Counted from the stretch's first letter, positions 42,417 to 54,164 are shown. The stretch is DNA of 64,000 nucleotides from Paenibacillus dendritiformis (GCF_021654795.1 NZ_AP025344.1:2232501-2296500); one strand, 5' to 3'. The notes: generated by a model from the letters alone, not told the origin. Numbers and translations: made by a program.

Positions 42417-43955
42417 TTACTCCTCCTTGCGCCGATCGAGCGAGCGGTATTGAATGGCTTCCGCGACATGGGCGGCTCCGATTGCATCCTGATCCTCCAG
42501 ATCGGCAATCGTCCGCGCGAGCTTCAAGAGCCGATCATGCGCCCGCAGACTTAGACCCAATTGATCGTACGCCTGCTGCAGAAGTTGCTCCGCCTCCGGC
42601 GATATCGCGCCGTGCCGGCGCAGCAGCGACCCGGTGAGCTCGCTGTTGAAGCGCAGCTTCAATCCGGCGTAGCGCCGGGCTTGGCGCCGGTGAGCCTGAA
42701 GCACCATGGAACGCATCTCAGCCGAAGAGAGAGACGGGCCTTTCCATTCCGTGACCGGAGAGCGGGGCACCTCGACCTGCATATCGATCCGGTCGAGCAG
42801 GGGCCCGGACAATTTGGCGCGGTATTGGGCCAGCCGCACCGGAGTGCAGCGGCAGTCGCCCTCGGAAGACGATCTGTACCCGCAAGGACATGGGTTCATG
42901 GAGGCGGCCAGCATGAAATGGGCCGGGAAACGGTACACCGCCCGCGCCCGTCCGATCGAAACCTGGCGATCCTCCAGCGGCTGCCGCAGCACCTCCAAGG
43001 CTTGGCGCGGGAATTCGGGGAGCTCGTCCAGGAAGAGCACGCCATGATGAGCCAAGCTGACCTCCCCCGGCTTCGGAATCGAACCGCCGCCGATGAGCCC
43101 GGCGGAGGAGATGGAGTGATGCGGCGCCCGGAAGGGGCGCTCCCGCATCAGGCCGCCGCCCGCCCGCTCCCATTTGCCGGACACGCTGTACAGCTTCGAC
43201 ACTTCTAATGCCTCGTCGTCGCTCAGCGGCGGCAGGATCGACGGTAGGCGGCGGATGAGCATCGTCTTTCCCGTACCTGGAGGCCCGGTCAGCAGTATAT
43301 TGTGCATGCCGGCCGCGGCCACGACGAGGGCGCGCTTCGCATGGAGCTGTCCATAGACATCGGCATAGTCCTCCGACCGGTTGGATATGTCGCATTCTCT
43401 CTGCCGCAAGCGCGGCGTGGCCGAATCGGCCCCGGCAGACCAAGGGGCGAGCTCCTCCAGCCGGAGCAGCTCATGCAGATGCCGCAGCGGATAAATGTCC
43501 AGCCCCTCCACGAGTGCCGCTTCCTCCGCATTGCCGCAGGGGACGAGCATCCGCTTGAAGCCCTGCTTGCGCGCTTCGTCGGCGAGGGACAATATGCCGG
43601 GAACCGGCCGGGTCGAACCGTCCAGCGCAAGCTCCCCGACCAGCAGCATGCCGCCCAGCGGTTCCGCGGACAATTGCCCGCTTGTACACAGCAGCCCCGC
43701 CGCGATCGCCATATCGAAGGATGTTCCTTCCTTGCGCACGTCGGCCGGCGCAAGATTGACCGTGATTCGCGCAAGCGGGAACTTCCAGCCGCTGTTGCGG
43801 ACGGCTGCTCGCACCCGCTCGACCGATTCCCGGACGGCCGCATCGGGCAGACCGACGAGATTCACGCTCGGCAATCCTGGCGAGATGTCGATTTCGACCT
43901 GGATAAGCCGGCCGTCGACGCCGCATATTGATGCACTCCATAATTTCCCATACAT
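42417..43955 (-). CDS. YifB/ComM-family AAA+ ATPase (Mg-chelatase-like)
   Basis: 512 residues. The N-terminal ribosomal-S5/Lon-type fold is SASICGVDGRLIQVEIDISPGLPSVNLVGLPDAAVRESVERVRAAVRNSG. Next comes the Mg-chelatase-like AAA+ core with Walker A LTGPPGTGKTMLIRRL and Walker B GVLFLDELPEFPRQALEVLRQPLE, and a four-cysteine insert (CPCGYRSSSEGDCRC). The C-terminal helical lid completes it. ComM is a helicase promoting branch migration in natural transformation in other bacteria. It faces the neighbouring genes on the opposite strand; dprA, another transformation-linked gene, lies 3.4 kb away. Confidence 0.92.
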   Translation of the reverse strand: MYGKLWSASICGVDGRLIQVEIDISPGLPSVNLVGLPDAAVRESVERVRAAVRNSGWKFPLARITVNLAPADVRKEGTSFDMAIAAGLLCTSGQLSAEPLGGMLLVGELALDGSTRPVPGILSLADEARKQGFKRMLVPCGNAEEAALVEGLDIYPLRHLHELLRLEELAPWSAGADSATPRLRQRECDISNRSEDYADVYGQLHAKRALVVAAAGMHNILLTGPPGTGKTMLIRRLPSILPPLSDDEALEVSKLYSVSGKWERAGGGLMRERPFRAPHHSISSAGLIGGGSIPKPGEVSLAHHGVLFLDELPEFPRQALEVLRQPLEDRQVSIGRARAVYRFPAHFMLAASMNPCPCGYRSSSEGDCRCTPVRLAQYRAKLSGPLLDRIDMQVEVPRSPVTEWKGPSLSSAEMRSMVLQAHRRQARRYAGLKLRFNSELTGSLLRRHGAISPEAEQLLQQAYDQLGLSLRAHDRLLKLARTIADLEDQDAIGAAHVAEAIQYRSLDRRKEE

Positions 43956-44370
43956 GTAAAAACACCTCTCCTTCCGTCATCATGGCCGCACAGGCCGGAT
44001 GCAGGGGAAAGGTGCTTCCTTATCGTCCCTAAATATATTAATATTATAGGAGTATGACAGCTCCTCCGTCAATGGATATGAGATTCATCTCATTAATAGA
44101 TGATAATGATATCAAAAAAATGTACTTTCTGCTCGAAATAGAGAGGAAAGCGTTTTAAAAACATGATACAATATTGGAGGACTGTATATATTTTCCGCGG
44201 AAGAACGCGTTTTAGAAGCGATGGAAGCGGTTCCGCGTTCACGGCCGCGCCAGGAGACGGAGCACGGCAGATTATGTCTGCAACGGATACGGTCTAGCAT
44301 GCTACCGGCTCCGATGGCTACGCGTCGCTACACGGCCTAAGAGGCTAACGATGGGTTAGGGGGATGCACA
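43956..44370. other. 415-bp divergent gap between ComM-like gene and sucC
   Basis: Contains the likely sucCD promoter region (TACAAT at 44167-44172, without a clear -35), a possible cre site, and a ~200-nt GC-rich sucC leader with a perfect hairpin CGCGGAA/TTCCGCG (about 44197-44241). No gene is seen; short frames lack RBS. Confidence 0.5.
44145..44158. promoter_or_regulatory. Possible CcpA (cre) site upstream of sucCD
   Basis: GGAAAGCGTTTTAA fits the cre consensus WTGNAANCGNWNNCAW with two mismatches and lies just upstream of the TACAAT box. Catabolite repression of TCA-cycle genes is known in Bacillus; here it is inference. Confidence 0.35.
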
Positions 44371-45531
44371 ATGAATATTCATGAGTACCAAGGCAAGGAA
44401 GTATTGAAGCAATATGGCGTTGCGGTTCCGAACGGCAAGGTTGCTTTTACGGCGGATGAAGCCGTTGAAGCGGCGAAGGAGCTAGGAACGTCCGTTGTCG
44501 TGGTGAAAGCTCAGATTCATGCTGGCGGTCGAGGCAAGGCGGGCGGCGTCAAGATTGCGAAAAACCTGGACGAGGTGCGCGCATACGCGTCGGAACTGCT
44601 CGGCAAAGTGTTGGTAACGCATCAGACAGGCCCGGAAGGCAAGGAAATCAAGCGCTTGCTCATCGAGCAAGGCTGTGACATCAAGAACGAATATTATGTC
44701 GGCGTTGTCGTGGATCGGGCGACCGGCCGCGTCGTGATGATGGCTTCGGAGGAAGGCGGCACCGAGATCGAGGAAGTGGCAGCGAAGACTCCGGAGAAAA
44801 TTTTCAAGGAAGTGATCGACCCGGCAGTCGGCCTGCAAGTGTTCCAGGCGCGCCGCCTCGCCTATGCGATCAACATCCCGGCAGAATTGGTCAACAAAGC
44901 GGTCAAATTCATGCTGGCTCTTTATCAGGCATTCGTTGACAAGGATTGCTCCATCGCGGAAATCAATCCGCTCGTCGTGACCGGAGACGGACAAGTGATG
45001 GCGCTTGACGCGAAGCTGAACTTCGACTCCAACGCGCTGTTCCGCCACAAGGACATTCAAGAGCTGCGCGATCTCGACGAAGAGGACGAGAAGGAAATTC
45101 AAGCTTCCAAATTCGACCTGAGCTACATCGCGCTGGACGGCAATATCGGCTGCATGGTGAACGGGGCTGGACTGGCTATGGCGACGATGGATATTATCAA
45201 ATATTACGGGGGCGAACCGGCCAACTTCCTTGATGTGGGCGGCGGAGCCACGACAGAGAAGGTAACGGAAGCATTCAAGATCATCTTGTCGGATGACCAA
45301 GTAAAAGGAATCTTCGTCAACATCTTCGGCGGCATTATGCGCTGCGACGTCATTGCGAACGGCGTCGTGGAAGCTGCGAAGCAAATCGGACTGGATCGTC
45401 CGCTCGTCGTCCGTCTGGAAGGGACGAATGTCGATCTCGGCAAGCGCATCCTGAACGAGTCGGGATTGAACATTGTCGCGGCGGATTCGATGGCGGATGG
45501 AGCGCAGAAAATTGTCGCTTTGGTTCAATAA
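44371..45531 (+). CDS. sucC: Succinyl-CoA synthetase beta subunit
   Basis: 386 residues, the exact family length. The ATP-grasp domain comprises the first ~240 residues ([59 protein letters not shown]). The C-terminal CoA-ligase domain contains [30 protein letters not shown] and [12 protein letters not shown]. It makes ATP or GTP from succinyl-CoA with SucD. ATG 44371 follows GGGGGATG. sucD starts 27 bases later. Confidence 0.98.
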   Translation: MNIHEYQGKEVLKQYGVAVPNGKVAFTADEAVEAAKELGTSVVVVKAQIHAGGRGKAGGVKIAKNLDEVRAYASELLGKVLVTHQTGPEGKEIKRLLIEQGCDIKNEYYVGVVVDRATGRVVMMASEEGGTEIEEVAAKTPEKIFKEVIDPAVGLQVFQARRLAYAINIPAELVNKAVKFMLALYQAFVDKDCSIAEINPLVVTGDGQVMALDAKLNFDSNALFRHKDIQELRDLDEEDEKEIQASKFDLSYIALDGNIGCMVNGAGLAMATMDIIKYYGGEPANFLDVGGGATTEKVTEAFKIILSDDQVKGIFVNIFGGIMRCDVIANGVVEAAKQIGLDRPLVVRLEGTNVDLGKRILNESGLNIVAADSMADGAQKIVALVQ

Positions 45532-45558
45532 TTTTGTCGACGAGGAGATGAATGAGCG

Positions 45559-46503
45559 ATGAGCATCTTAATTAATAAAGATACGAAGGTTATTACGCAA
45601 GGGATTACGGGCTCAACGGGGATGTTCCATACGAAAGGAGCCTTGGAATACGGCACCAATATGGTGGGCGGGGTAACGCCGGGCAAAGGCGGTACGAAGA
45701 TCGACATCGAGCTCGACAACGGGCAGACCGTCTCTCTCCCCATTTTTAATTCGGTAATCGAAGCGAAGCGCGAGACCGGTGCGTCGGTCAGCGTCATTTA
45801 CGTGCCGCCGGCGTTCGCGGCCGATTCGATTATGGAAGCCGTCGATGCGGATCTTGATCTGGTGATCTGCATCACGGAAGGCATCCCGGTACTCGATATG
45901 GTCAAAGTGAAGCGCTATATGGAGGGCAAGCGCACTCGTCTGGTCGGTCCGAACTGTCCGGGCGTCATTACGCCGGGCGAATGCAAGATCGGCATCATGC
46001 CGGGCTACATTCATACACCGGGACATGTCGGGGTCGTCTCCCGAAGCGGAACATTGACGTATGAAGCCGTTCATCAATTGACTACGCGCGGCATCGGCCA
46101 GTCGACAGCCGTCGGCATCGGCGGAGACCCGGTCAAAGGATCGGAATTCATCGATGTGCTTCATATGTTCAATGAAGATCCGGATACGTATGCCGTCATC
46201 ATGATCGGCGAGATCGGCGGCACGGCCGAGGAAGAGGCTGCCGAGTGGATCCAGGCCAATATGAAGAAGCCGGTCGTCGGCTTCATCGGAGGAGCTACTG
46301 CGCCTCCGGGCAAACGGATGGGCCATGCCGGCGCGATTATTTCCGGAGGCAAGGGCACGGCTGCCGAGAAGACGGCCAAGCTGGAAGCCTGCGGCATCAA
46401 GGTGGCGCCGACGCCGGCGGAAATGGGCAGCACGCTCGTATCCGTCCTGGAAGAACGCGGCCTGCTTGAGAAATGCACGACACAGCCGCAGACCAGAGCT
46501 TAA
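45559..46503 (+). CDS. sucD: Succinyl-CoA synthetase alpha subunit
   Basis: 314 residues. The CoA-binding Rossmann domain begins [32 protein letters not shown]. The phosphorylated histidine is His256 in [19 protein letters not shown]. It is about 14 residues longer than the B. subtilis protein at the C-terminus ([12 protein letters not shown]). It forms the TCA-cycle enzyme with SucC. A strong terminator follows at 46556. Confidence 0.97.
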   Translation: MSILINKDTKVITQGITGSTGMFHTKGALEYGTNMVGGVTPGKGGTKIDIELDNGQTVSLPIFNSVIEAKRETGASVSVIYVPPAFAADSIMEAVDADLDLVICITEGIPVLDMVKVKRYMEGKRTRLVGPNCPGVITPGECKIGIMPGYIHTPGHVGVVSRSGTLTYEAVHQLTTRGIGQSTAVGIGGDPVKGSEFIDVLHMFNEDPDTYAVIMIGEIGGTAEEEAAEWIQANMKKPVVGFIGGATAPPGKRMGHAGAIISGGKGTAAEKTAKLEACGIKVAPTPAEMGSTLVSVLEERGLLEKCTTQPQTRA

Positions 46504-46555
46504 CCCTAACCTAAACCACCTTTACATTTATCCATATATATTGAAGCGATAGGTA

Positions 46556-46610
46556 AGCAACCTTTCTGTCCGCTCGAACGATTTCGGGCGGAGGAAGGTT
46601 GCTTTTTTTT
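46556..46610 (+). terminator. Intrinsic terminator of sucCD
   Basis: Stem AGCAACCTT / AAGGTTGCT with an inner pair CCGC/GCGG, followed by eight T. Confidence 0.92.
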
Positions 46611-46639
46611 ACATGGAGGACTTCTCGCCAATTTAGCTG

Positions 46640-46860
46640 CCAAGAGATGGGCCGCAGTACCAAAAAATCCTGCGAAACGGCAGTATTTTCATGTGCGTGA
46701 CTATGCGGTGAACGCATTACTGCAAAAATGCAGGAAATTTACCATCATTTGATAAAAATGAGAGCTAATCAGCGAAAAAGATGCAATTTTGCAGTAAGTT
46801 TACCAAGAATGAAGTCAAATGGCGGAAATTGATGTAGATTTGCAGGATATCAACTCGACC
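46640..46860. repeat. Degenerate ~60-bp tandem repeat with TGCAG/TTTACCA motifs
   Basis: TGCAAAAATGCAGGAAATTT at 46721 and TGCAATTTTGCAGTAAGTTT at 46782 (61 bases apart) are both followed by ACCA. Weaker echoes lie at ~46655 (CAGTACCAAAAAATCCTGCG) and ~46838 (GATTTGCAGGAT). AT-rich and unrelated to the CTCCCAT-core family. Confidence 0.5.
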
Positions 46861-47366
46861 GGGCTCACTGGACGAAATGGGCCAACTGGACGTCCTTGTG
46901 CGGTCTGCTCCATCTGGGAGAACGAGATGAAGTGAGGGGATGGGCACCTGAGCGCCCGCGGGAACATTCCCGGCGGAGGGAAGCATGCGAACTGCCCCGC
47001 CCGCCTCTGTGACAGCCCCGCCTGCCCTAACGGAATCGAGTGGCGCGAATGGGCTCTGGAATAACCGCCCGTAGCCGTGGGAACTTCCCTACTGGGCGGA
47101 TAATGCGGAGACGCGAAAGGGAGGAAAGGGAGCGACCTGGGCTGTCTGCTCGAACCGCGTAAATGAACGAACCGGTTAGTCCCGACATGGTCGTTCCGGC
47201 CCCGCTCGGCCGGAGCCGGAGCCGGCTTGGATGTGATTGCTTAATAGTTTCTTTTTATCCATTTATTGAAAAGAAAGCGCAGTTCATGCTTGCATTCTGA
47301 TCTTATCTCAAGCAAAATAAGGGAAGCGGACGCACGCTTCCCGGAAAGTGAAGGAGAGTTGCTGAA

Positions 47367-48485
47367 ATGGGCAATTGGACGGAACGGGAGCTGGTGTTTG
47401 CGTTACATGAAATCAACGGTATCGGCTGGCATACGATTCGTGCGTTAGGGGAGCGGGTCGGATTCGGCGGATTGGCGGATTGGCTGAACCGGACGGCGCC
47501 GGACTGGGCGGAATTAGGCATGAAGCCCTCGATGGCGAGGAAGCTGGCGGCAAGCTTCCGGGCAGACCGGCTGGAACAGAGGCTGGAGCTGGCCAATAAA
47601 GCCGGGATTGAATGGATTACCCGCTGGGATGAATGCTATCCTCCGCTGCTGCAGGAGATTCCGCAGCCGCCTTGGATCTTGTACGGGAAGGGGGATTGGA
47701 CCGCGCTGTCCTCCGATGCGATTGCTATCGTGGGAACGCGCAATCCTACCGTATACGGGAAGAAGGTTGCCCTTCAATTGGCCGAGCAGTTGGGATGCGC
47801 CGGGTTCCTGATCGTCAGCGGACTGGCCAGAGGCATTGATGCTTGCAGTCATGAAGGCGCTCTCATCCAGGGGCGGACCGCCGCGGTGATGGGCACGGCC
47901 TTCGATCGCATATATCCGTACGAGAATGCGAATTTGGCGAGACGAATCGCCGAATCCGGCATCGTCCTCACGGAATATCCGCTGGGCACACCTTCTCATC
48001 CCGGCTTGTTCCCCCAGCGGAACCGCATTATTGCCGGTCTGGCGCTCGGGACCGTCGTCGTGGAGGCCGCCATGGGCAGCGGCGCGCTGATCACCGCCGA
48101 TTTTGCGACGGAGACGTTCAGGGAGGTTTTTGTCGTGCCCGGGCCCGTTACGTCGCCCAAATCGGCAGGCCCGTTATTTCTTATGAGGAATGGGGCCAGA
48201 CCGATTGCGCATGCCGAAGATATAATGGAAGAATTGAAGGCGCGGTTGACAACAGTCACTTTGCCGTACAATAATGGAACGGTCGGCCTCACCGAGAGCG
48301 AATCGCTCACCGAGGAGGAGCGCCGGATATGCGAATTGATTCGCCTGGAAGGCAGTACATTTGAGGAACTGCTCCTTGCGAGCGGCCTCCCATTTGCGGA
48401 GCTGCATCGAATTTTGTTATCCTTACAATTAAAACAGAGAGTTCGGGAGGCCCAGGGAGCCGTATACCATTCGATATGGATATGA
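47367..48485 (+). CDS. dprA: DNA-processing protein DprA (Smf)
   Basis: 372 residues; loads RecA on incoming single-stranded DNA during transformation. A SAM-like N-terminal domain (~1-85) precedes the Rossmann core with [40 protein letters not shown], and [22 protein letters not shown]-terminal winged-helix domain ([44 protein letters not shown]) follows. ATG 47367 has GAAGGAGAG upstream. topA follows after 28 bases. Confidence 0.95.
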   Translation: MGNWTERELVFALHEINGIGWHTIRALGERVGFGGLADWLNRTAPDWAELGMKPSMARKLAASFRADRLEQRLELANKAGIEWITRWDECYPPLLQEIPQPPWILYGKGDWTALSSDAIAIVGTRNPTVYGKKVALQLAEQLGCAGFLIVSGLARGIDACSHEGALIQGRTAAVMGTAFDRIYPYENANLARRIAESGIVLTEYPLGTPSHPGLFPQRNRIIAGLALGTVVVEAAMGSGALITADFATETFREVFVVPGPVTSPKSAGPLFLMRNGARPIAHAEDIMEELKARLTTVTLPYNNGTVGLTESESLTEEERRICELIRLEGSTFEELLLASGLPFAELHRILLSLQLKQRVREAQGAVYHSIWI

Positions 48486-48513
48486 AGAGGAGATTGGAGA
48501 GGAGGGTGCGCCT

Positions 48514-50604
48514 ATGGCGGATTCACTAGTCATTGTCGAGTCGCCTGCGAAGGCGAAGACAATCGGGAAATATTTAGGCAGCAAATATATCGTCAAAGCG
48601 TCTATGGGACATGTTCGTGATTTGCCCAAAAGCCAGATGGGCGTTGAAATAGAGCAGGATTTCGCCCCGAAGTACATTACGATTCGCGGCAAAGGCAGCG
48701 TGCTCAAAGAATTGAAAGATGCAAGAAAGAAAGTGAAAAAAGTGTACCTCGCGGCCGACCCCGACCGCGAAGGAGAAGCGATCGCCTGGCATCTGGCGCA
48801 TGCGCTAGAATTGGATGAGACGGAAGCCTGCCGCGTCGTGTTCAATGAGATTACGAAGCAGGCCGTGAAGGATGCGTTCAAATCGCCGCGTCAAATCAAT
48901 ATGGACCTTGTTCATGCTCAGCAAGCGCGGCGCATTCTGGATCGGCTGGTCGGTTACAAGATCAGCCCCCTTTTGTGGAAGAAAGTAAAGAAAGGGCTGT
49001 CAGCAGGACGGGTGCAGTCCGTGTCCGTAAAGCTGATTATCGACCGGGAGAATGAGATCAACGCCTTCATCCCGGAAGAGTATTGGACGATAACGGCGAA
49101 GCTGGAAGCGGGCAAGTCCAAGTTCGAAGCCAAGTTCTACGGCATGAATGGCGTGAAGATGGAGCTGGGGAACGAGGCGGAAGTGAATGAAGTGCTGGCG
49201 GCGCTGCAGAAGCAGGCCTTTGTCGTCTCCGAAGTGAAGGAGAAGGAGCGGCTTCGCCATCCGTCCGCTCCCTTTACGACAAGCTCGCTGCAGCAGGAGG
49301 CGGCGCGGAAGCTGAATTTCCGAGCGGCCAAGACGATGTCCGTTGCGCAGCAGCTCTATGAAGGGGTAGACCTGGGCAAAGAGGGCACGGTCGGTCTCAT
49401 CACCTATATGCGTACGGACTCGACGAGGATATCGCCGACGGCTCAGGAGGAAGCGAAGGAATATATCGGCTCTCAATTCGGAGCGGAGTATGTGCCGGAG
49501 ACGCCGCGGCAATATGTCAAGAAGGCAGCGAATGCGCAGGATGCGCACGAGGCGATTCGCCCTACGTCCGTGCTGCGCAGCCCGGAACAGATGAAGCCGT
49601 TCCTCAGCCGCGATCAGCATCGCCTCTACAAGCTGGTATGGGAACGGTTCGTGGCGAGCCAGATGACCTCCGCCATCATGGATACGATGACGGTCGATCT
49701 GCAGGCGGGAGACGTTACGTTCCGCGCCAACGGCTCGAAGGTCCGTTTTCCCGGGTTCATGAAGGTGTATGTCGAAGGGAACGATGACGGCACGGTCGAG
49801 GATGACAAATTCCTGCCTCCGCTCAAGACCGGGGATAAGCTCAAGCAGGAAGCGATTGAGCCGAAGCAGCATTTCACCCAGCCTCCGCCGCGGTATACCG
49901 AGGCGAGACTCGTCAAGACGCTCGAGGAGCTGGGCATCGGCAGACCGAGTACTTATGCGCCGACGCTGGAGACGATCCAGAAGCGCGGCTACGTGGCCAT
50001 CGAGGAGAAGAAATTCGTTCCGACCGAGCTGGGCGAACTGGTCATTCAGCAGATGGAAGAGTTTTTCCCCGAGATTCTGGATGTTGAGTTCACAGCCCAT
50101 ATGGAGGAAGATCTCGACCATGTGGAAGAAGGCCAGCAGGACTGGGTGAAGGTGCTCAACGATTTCTATGAATCGTTCGAGAAGCGGCTCAAGGTCGCCG
50201 AGGAAGAAATGAAAGAAGTCGAGATCGAGGACGAAGTGTCCGATGAAATATGCGAGAAGTGCGGACGTCATTTTGTGTACAAGATGGGCCGCTTCGGCAA
50301 GTTCCTGGCCTGCTCCGGATTCCCGGATTGCCGCAACACGCGTCCGATAGTGAAGGATACGGGCGTAGCCTGTCCGAAATGCAAGGAAGGCAAGCTGGTC
50401 GAGCGCCGCAGCAAGAAGGGGCGCGTCTTTTACGGCTGCGATCGTTATCCGGACTGCGATTACGTGATGTGGGACCGGCCATCGGTCAAGCCATGTCCGG
50501 CTTGCGGCAGCTTGATGGTCGAGAAGCGGAGCAAGCAAGGAACGAAGCTGCAGTGCACGCAGTGCGATCATAATGAAATGCTGCAGGACAACGAGGATGA
50601 TTAA
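48514..50604 (+). CDS. topA: DNA topoisomerase I
   Basis: 696 residues, type IA enzyme relaxing negative supercoils. The Toprim domain starts at [19 protein letters not shown], with [15 protein letters not shown]. The catalytic Tyr298 is in [11 protein letters not shown]. The C-terminus carries three four-cysteine zinc modules ([43 protein letters not shown]). The start ATG 48514 follows GGAGAGGAGGG. It sits between dprA and trmFO as in other Bacillota. Confidence 0.97.
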   Translation: MADSLVIVESPAKAKTIGKYLGSKYIVKASMGHVRDLPKSQMGVEIEQDFAPKYITIRGKGSVLKELKDARKKVKKVYLAADPDREGEAIAWHLAHALELDETEACRVVFNEITKQAVKDAFKSPRQINMDLVHAQQARRILDRLVGYKISPLLWKKVKKGLSAGRVQSVSVKLIIDRENEINAFIPEEYWTITAKLEAGKSKFEAKFYGMNGVKMELGNEAEVNEVLAALQKQAFVVSEVKEKERLRHPSAPFTTSSLQQEAARKLNFRAAKTMSVAQQLYEGVDLGKEGTVGLITYMRTDSTRISPTAQEEAKEYIGSQFGAEYVPETPRQYVKKAANAQDAHEAIRPTSVLRSPEQMKPFLSRDQHRLYKLVWERFVASQMTSAIMDTMTVDLQAGDVTFRANGSKVRFPGFMKVYVEGNDDGTVEDDKFLPPLKTGDKLKQEAIEPKQHFTQPPPRYTEARLVKTLEELGIGRPSTYAPTLETIQKRGYVAIEEKKFVPTELGELVIQQMEEFFPEILDVEFTAHMEEDLDHVEEGQQDWVKVLNDFYESFEKRLKVAEEEMKEVEIEDEVSDEICEKCGRHFVYKMGRFGKFLACSGFPDCRNTRPIVKDTGVACPKCKEGKLVERRSKKGRVFYGCDRYPDCDYVMWDRPSVKPCPACGSLMVEKRSKQGTKLQCTQCDHNEMLQDNEDD

Positions 50605-50676
50605 GCGCGGGCAAGCATACGATGAAATAAAGGGATGCTGCAGCAGGCGCAGGCAACCGAGGGGGATGTAAGACAG

Positions 50677-52002
50677 ATGGATAAGCCAAGAGTAACCGTT
50701 ATCGGTGCGGGCTTGGCCGGCAGCGAGGCGGCATGGCAGGCTGCGCAGCAGGGAGTTGCGGTCACGCTCTATGAGATGCGGCCGGCGAAGCAGACGCCGG
50801 CCCACCATACGGGCCAGTTCGCGGAGCTGGTATGCAGCAACTCTTTGCGGGCGAACGGGCTAAGCAACGCGGTCGGCGTATTAAAGGAAGAAATGCGGCT
50901 TATGAATTCGCTTATTATGCAAGCGGCGGATAAGCATGCGGTCCCGGCCGGAGGCGCGCTGGCCGTCGACCGGGACGGTTTTTCCGGCGAGATTACGCGG
51001 CGGCTGAGCGAGCATCCGCTCGTCGAAGTCCGCCACGAGGAAGTGACGGAGATTCCCGATGACGGCGTTGCCGTCATCGCTACCGGTCCGTTGACGTCGC
51101 CGGCATTGTCCGACCGGATTAAGGCGCTGATGGATGAGGAGTATTTTTATTTTTACGATGCGGCCGCGCCGATCGTGGAGAAGGATTCCATCGACATGAG
51201 CAAGGTGTTCCTGGCTTCCCGCTATGATAAGGGAGAAGCGGCGTATTTGAACTGTCCGATGAACGAGGAAGAGTTCAATGCGTTCTACGAGGCGCTTGTT
51301 ACGGCCGAGACGGCGGAATTGAAGGAGTTCGAGAAAGAAATTTATTTCGAGGGCTGCATGCCGATTGAGGTCATGATGCGCCGCGGGAAGCAGACGGCGC
51401 TCTTCGGGCCGATGAAGCCCGTCGGGTTGACCGATCCGCGCACCGGCAAGACGCCTTATGCGGTCATTCAGCTTCGCCAGGACAATGCCGCGGGTACGCT
51501 CTATAATATCGTAGGATTCCAGACCCATCTCAAATGGGGCGAGCAGAAGCGGGTGTTCCGGATGATTCCGGGGCTGGAGAATGCGGAGTTCGTCCGCTAC
51601 GGCGTCATGCACCGCAACACCTTCATCAATTCGCCGAAGCTGCTGGAAGCGACCTATCAATTGAAGGGCCGCCCGTCGCTCTTCTTCGCAGGACAGATGA
51701 CCGGAGTGGAGGGATATGTCGAATCGGCCGCTTCGGGACTGCTGGCCGGCTTAAATGCGGCTCGTTACGCCAAAGGGAGCGAACCCGTCCTGCTTCCGGA
51801 GGATACGGCTCTCGGAAGCATGGCGCGCTATATTACGACCGCCGATTTTAAGCATTTCCAGCCGATGAATGCCAATTTTGGGCTCTTCCCGCCGCTTGGG
51901 CAGCGGATCCGCAACAAAAAAGAGAAGAACGAAGCGCTGGCCCATCGCGCTCTCCATTCTTTGAAGGCGTACCGGGACGAAGCGGGTCTGTTCAACACAT
52001 AA
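50677..52002 (+). CDS. trmFO: tRNA m5U54 methyltransferase TrmFO (folate/FAD-dependent)
   Basis: 441 residues. The N-terminal FAD-binding motif [18 protein letters not shown] and the family segments [75 protein letters not shown] and [21 protein letters not shown] are all present. It uses methylene-tetrahydrofolate to make T54 in tRNA. ATG 50677 gives the normal start; longer frames lack an RBS. The codV (xerC) gene that follows it in B. subtilis is missing. Confidence 0.96.
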   Translation: MDKPRVTVIGAGLAGSEAAWQAAQQGVAVTLYEMRPAKQTPAHHTGQFAELVCSNSLRANGLSNAVGVLKEEMRLMNSLIMQAADKHAVPAGGALAVDRDGFSGEITRRLSEHPLVEVRHEEVTEIPDDGVAVIATGPLTSPALSDRIKALMDEEYFYFYDAAAPIVEKDSIDMSKVFLASRYDKGEAAYLNCPMNEEEFNAFYEALVTAETAELKEFEKEIYFEGCMPIEVMMRRGKQTALFGPMKPVGLTDPRTGKTPYAVIQLRQDNAAGTLYNIVGFQTHLKWGEQKRVFRMIPGLENAEFVRYGVMHRNTFINSPKLLEATYQLKGRPSLFFAGQMTGVEGYVESAASGLLAGLNAARYAKGSEPVLLPEDTALGSMARYITTADFKHFQPMNANFGLFPPLGQRIRNKKEKNEALAHRALHSLKAYRDEAGLFNT

Positions 52003-52014
52003 CAGCTTGTTCAG

Positions 52015-52062
52015 CGGAAAGGAAGCGGCTCGCCACGGATCGGTGCCGTTTCCTTTTCTTTT
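52015..52062 (+). terminator. Terminator between trmFO and hslV
   Basis: AAAGGAAGCGGC pairs with GCCGTTTCCTTT (small bulge), followed by TCTTTTC. Confidence 0.7.
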
Positions 52063-52118
52063 CATTTAATGATTCTTTAGTCCTAGCCGATGAATAATAG
52101 ACAGGAGGTTGAGCTTCG

Positions 52119-52661
52119 GTGGAATATCAATTTCATGCCACGACCATCTGCGCCGTAAGACATAACGGGCAGGCTGCCATTGCGGGAGACGGTCAAGTAA
52201 CCTTTGGGAACAACATGATTATGAAGCAGCATGCGCGCAAGGTGCGCCGGCTGTATCGCGGCCAGGTGCTGGCGGGATTCGCCGGGTCGGTGGCGGATGC
52301 GATTACGCTCTTCGAGAAATTCGAAGGCAAGCTGGAGGAGCATCATGGCAACCTGCAGCGGGCGGCTGTCGAACTGGCGAAGGATTGGCGCCAGGATAAG
52401 GTGCTTCGCAAGCTGGAGGCGCTTATGATTGTGATGGACGCGCAGCATGTGCTGCTGATTTCGGGCGGGGGAGAAATCATCGAGCCGGATGACGAAGTGA
52501 TCGCCATTGGCTCCGGCGGCTCGTTCGCGCTGGCGGCGGCCCGGGCCCTCAAGCGGCATTCGACGCATCTGTCCGCTCGTGAAATGGCTGAAGCCGCCCT
52601 GCATATTGCGGCGGAAATTTGCGTCTATACGAATGATAATCTTGTTGTCGAAGAACTGTAG
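52119..52661 (+). CDS. hslV: ATP-dependent protease peptidase subunit HslV (ClpQ/CodW)
   Basis: 180 residues, a proteasome-like N-terminal nucleophile hydrolase: [41 protein letters not shown] and [20 protein letters not shown]. It starts at GTG 52119 after AGGAGGTTGAG. The N-terminus is MEYQFHATT: the usual TT dipeptide is preceded by seven residues and there is no Ser at position 2, unlike what is reported for B. subtilis CodW. It works with HslU, encoded 39 bases downstream. Confidence 0.95.
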   Translation: MEYQFHATTICAVRHNGQAAIAGDGQVTFGNNMIMKQHARKVRRLYRGQVLAGFAGSVADAITLFEKFEGKLEEHHGNLQRAAVELAKDWRQDKVLRKLEALMIVMDAQHVLLISGGGEIIEPDDEVIAIGSGGSFALAAARALKRHSTHLSAREMAEAALHIAAEICVYTNDNLVVEEL

Positions 52662-52700
52662 CGGCAAAGGGAGCAACCAAGATACGGGTGGAGGGATAAG

Positions 52701-54098
52701 ATGAATCAACAAGCATGGACACCGCGGCAGATTGTCACGGAATTGGATAAGTATATCGTCGGACAGAAAATGGCCAAACGGGCCGTCGCTGTCGCGCTTC
52801 GCAACCGTTACCGGCGAAGCCTGCTGGATGAGTCGATCCAGGATGAGATCGTCCCGAAAAACATTCTCATGATCGGGCCGACGGGCGTAGGGAAGACCGA
52901 GATTGCCCGCCGTCTGGCGAAGCTCGTCAATGCTCCGTTCGTGAAGGTGGAAGCGACCAAGTTTACGGAAGTGGGATATGTCGGACGCGATGTCGAATCG
53001 ATGGTCCGCGATCTGGTAGAGACGGCGATCCGCATGGTGAAGCTGGAGCGCACCGAGCGAGTCAAGGATAAAGCGGAAGAGATGGCGAATGAGCGAATCG
53101 TGGAAATATTGGCCCCAAGCTCCAAGGAAAGCAAGGCGCAGCGCAATCCGTTCGAGATGCTGTTCGGCCAAAACCAGTCCCAGTCGCAGCAGGCGGAGAA
53201 GGAGCCGGAGCCCGGCTTGCAGGAGAAGCGCAGAAAGGTTCGGTTCGATCTGCTGTCAGGCAATCTGGAGAACGACATCATCGAGATCGATGTGGAAGAC
53301 GCGGCCCCGAACATGCTCGATTTCTTGTCCGGCCCGGGCAATGAGCAGATGGGCATGAATATGCAGGAAATGTTCGGCAGCCTCATTCCGAAGCGGATGA
53401 AGAAGCGCAAGCTCACGATCAAGGAAGCGAGAAAGGTGCTGACCCAGGAGGAGGCCGCGAAGCTGATTGACATGGATGACGTCATTCAGGAATCGATTCG
53501 GCGTGCCGAGCAGTCGGGCATCATCTTTATCGATGAGATTGACAAGATTGCCTCCAGCGGGCGCGGATCCGGGCCTGACGTGTCCCGCGAGGGAGTGCAG
53601 CGCGATATTTTGCCGATTGTGGAGGGTTCCACCATCATGACCAAGTACGGGCCCGTGAAGACGGACTATGTGCTCTTCATCGCTGCAGGGGCATTCCATA
53701 TCGCGAAGCCGTCCGATCTCATTCCCGAGTTGCAGGGGCGTTTCCCGATTCGTGTCGAATTAACCAGCTTGTCGCTCAATGATTTTGTCTCGATCCTGAC
53801 AGAACCGAAGAATGCCATTACGAAGCAGTATGTCGAATTGTTGAAGACGGAAAATATCCAGATCGAATTCACCGATGAAGCGATACGGGAAATTGCCCGG
53901 ATTGCGGCCGATGTCAATCAAAACACCGAAAATATCGGGGCCCGGCGCCTTCAGACCATTATGGAGAAGCTGCTGGAGGATCTGTCGTTCGAGGCGCCGG
54001 AGCTGACGCTTGATCACTTCCGGATTACGCCCGAATATGTGCGGGAGAAGCTGTCCGATATCGCGCAAAATCGGGATCTGAGCCAATATATCCTATAA
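52701..54098 (+). CDS. hslU: HslU (ClpY/CodX) unfoldase ATPase
   Basis: 465 residues, hexameric AAA+ partner of HslV. The N-terminal [33 protein letters not shown] is followed by Walker [20 protein letters not shown]. The intermediate (I) domain spans ~110-240. Walker [13 protein letters not shown], the sensor [29 protein letters not shown] and the C-terminal [21 protein letters not shown] complete it. ATG 52701 follows GGTGGAGGG. codY does not follow. Confidence 0.97.
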   Translation: MNQQAWTPRQIVTELDKYIVGQKMAKRAVAVALRNRYRRSLLDESIQDEIVPKNILMIGPTGVGKTEIARRLAKLVNAPFVKVEATKFTEVGYVGRDVESMVRDLVETAIRMVKLERTERVKDKAEEMANERIVEILAPSSKESKAQRNPFEMLFGQNQSQSQQAEKEPEPGLQEKRRKVRFDLLSGNLENDIIEIDVEDAAPNMLDFLSGPGNEQMGMNMQEMFGSLIPKRMKKRKLTIKEARKVLTQEEAAKLIDMDDVIQESIRRAEQSGIIFIDEIDKIASSGRGSGPDVSREGVQRDILPIVEGSTIMTKYGPVKTDYVLFIAAGAFHIAKPSDLIPELQGRFPIRVELTSLSLNDFVSILTEPKNAITKQYVELLKTENIQIEFTDEAIREIARIAADVNQNTENIGARRLQTIMEKLLEDLSFEAPELTLDHFRITPEYVREKLSDIAQNRDLSQYIL

Positions 54099-54164
54099 AA
54101 ATCATGCGAAATTTCCCCTTTTTGGGACTGCAGCCAACGAGGGGATCCATTCGACAAAGTATTT

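Larger units (their letters stand above)
46504..47366. other. 863-bp gap between sucD and dprA
   Basis: Contains the sucCD terminator, a degenerate ~60-bp repeat (46640-46860) and, from 46860 to 47366, mixed GC-rich sequence without a credible gene. No tRNA or promoter could be identified with confidence; dprA has GAAGGAGAG just before its start. Confidence 0.5.
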
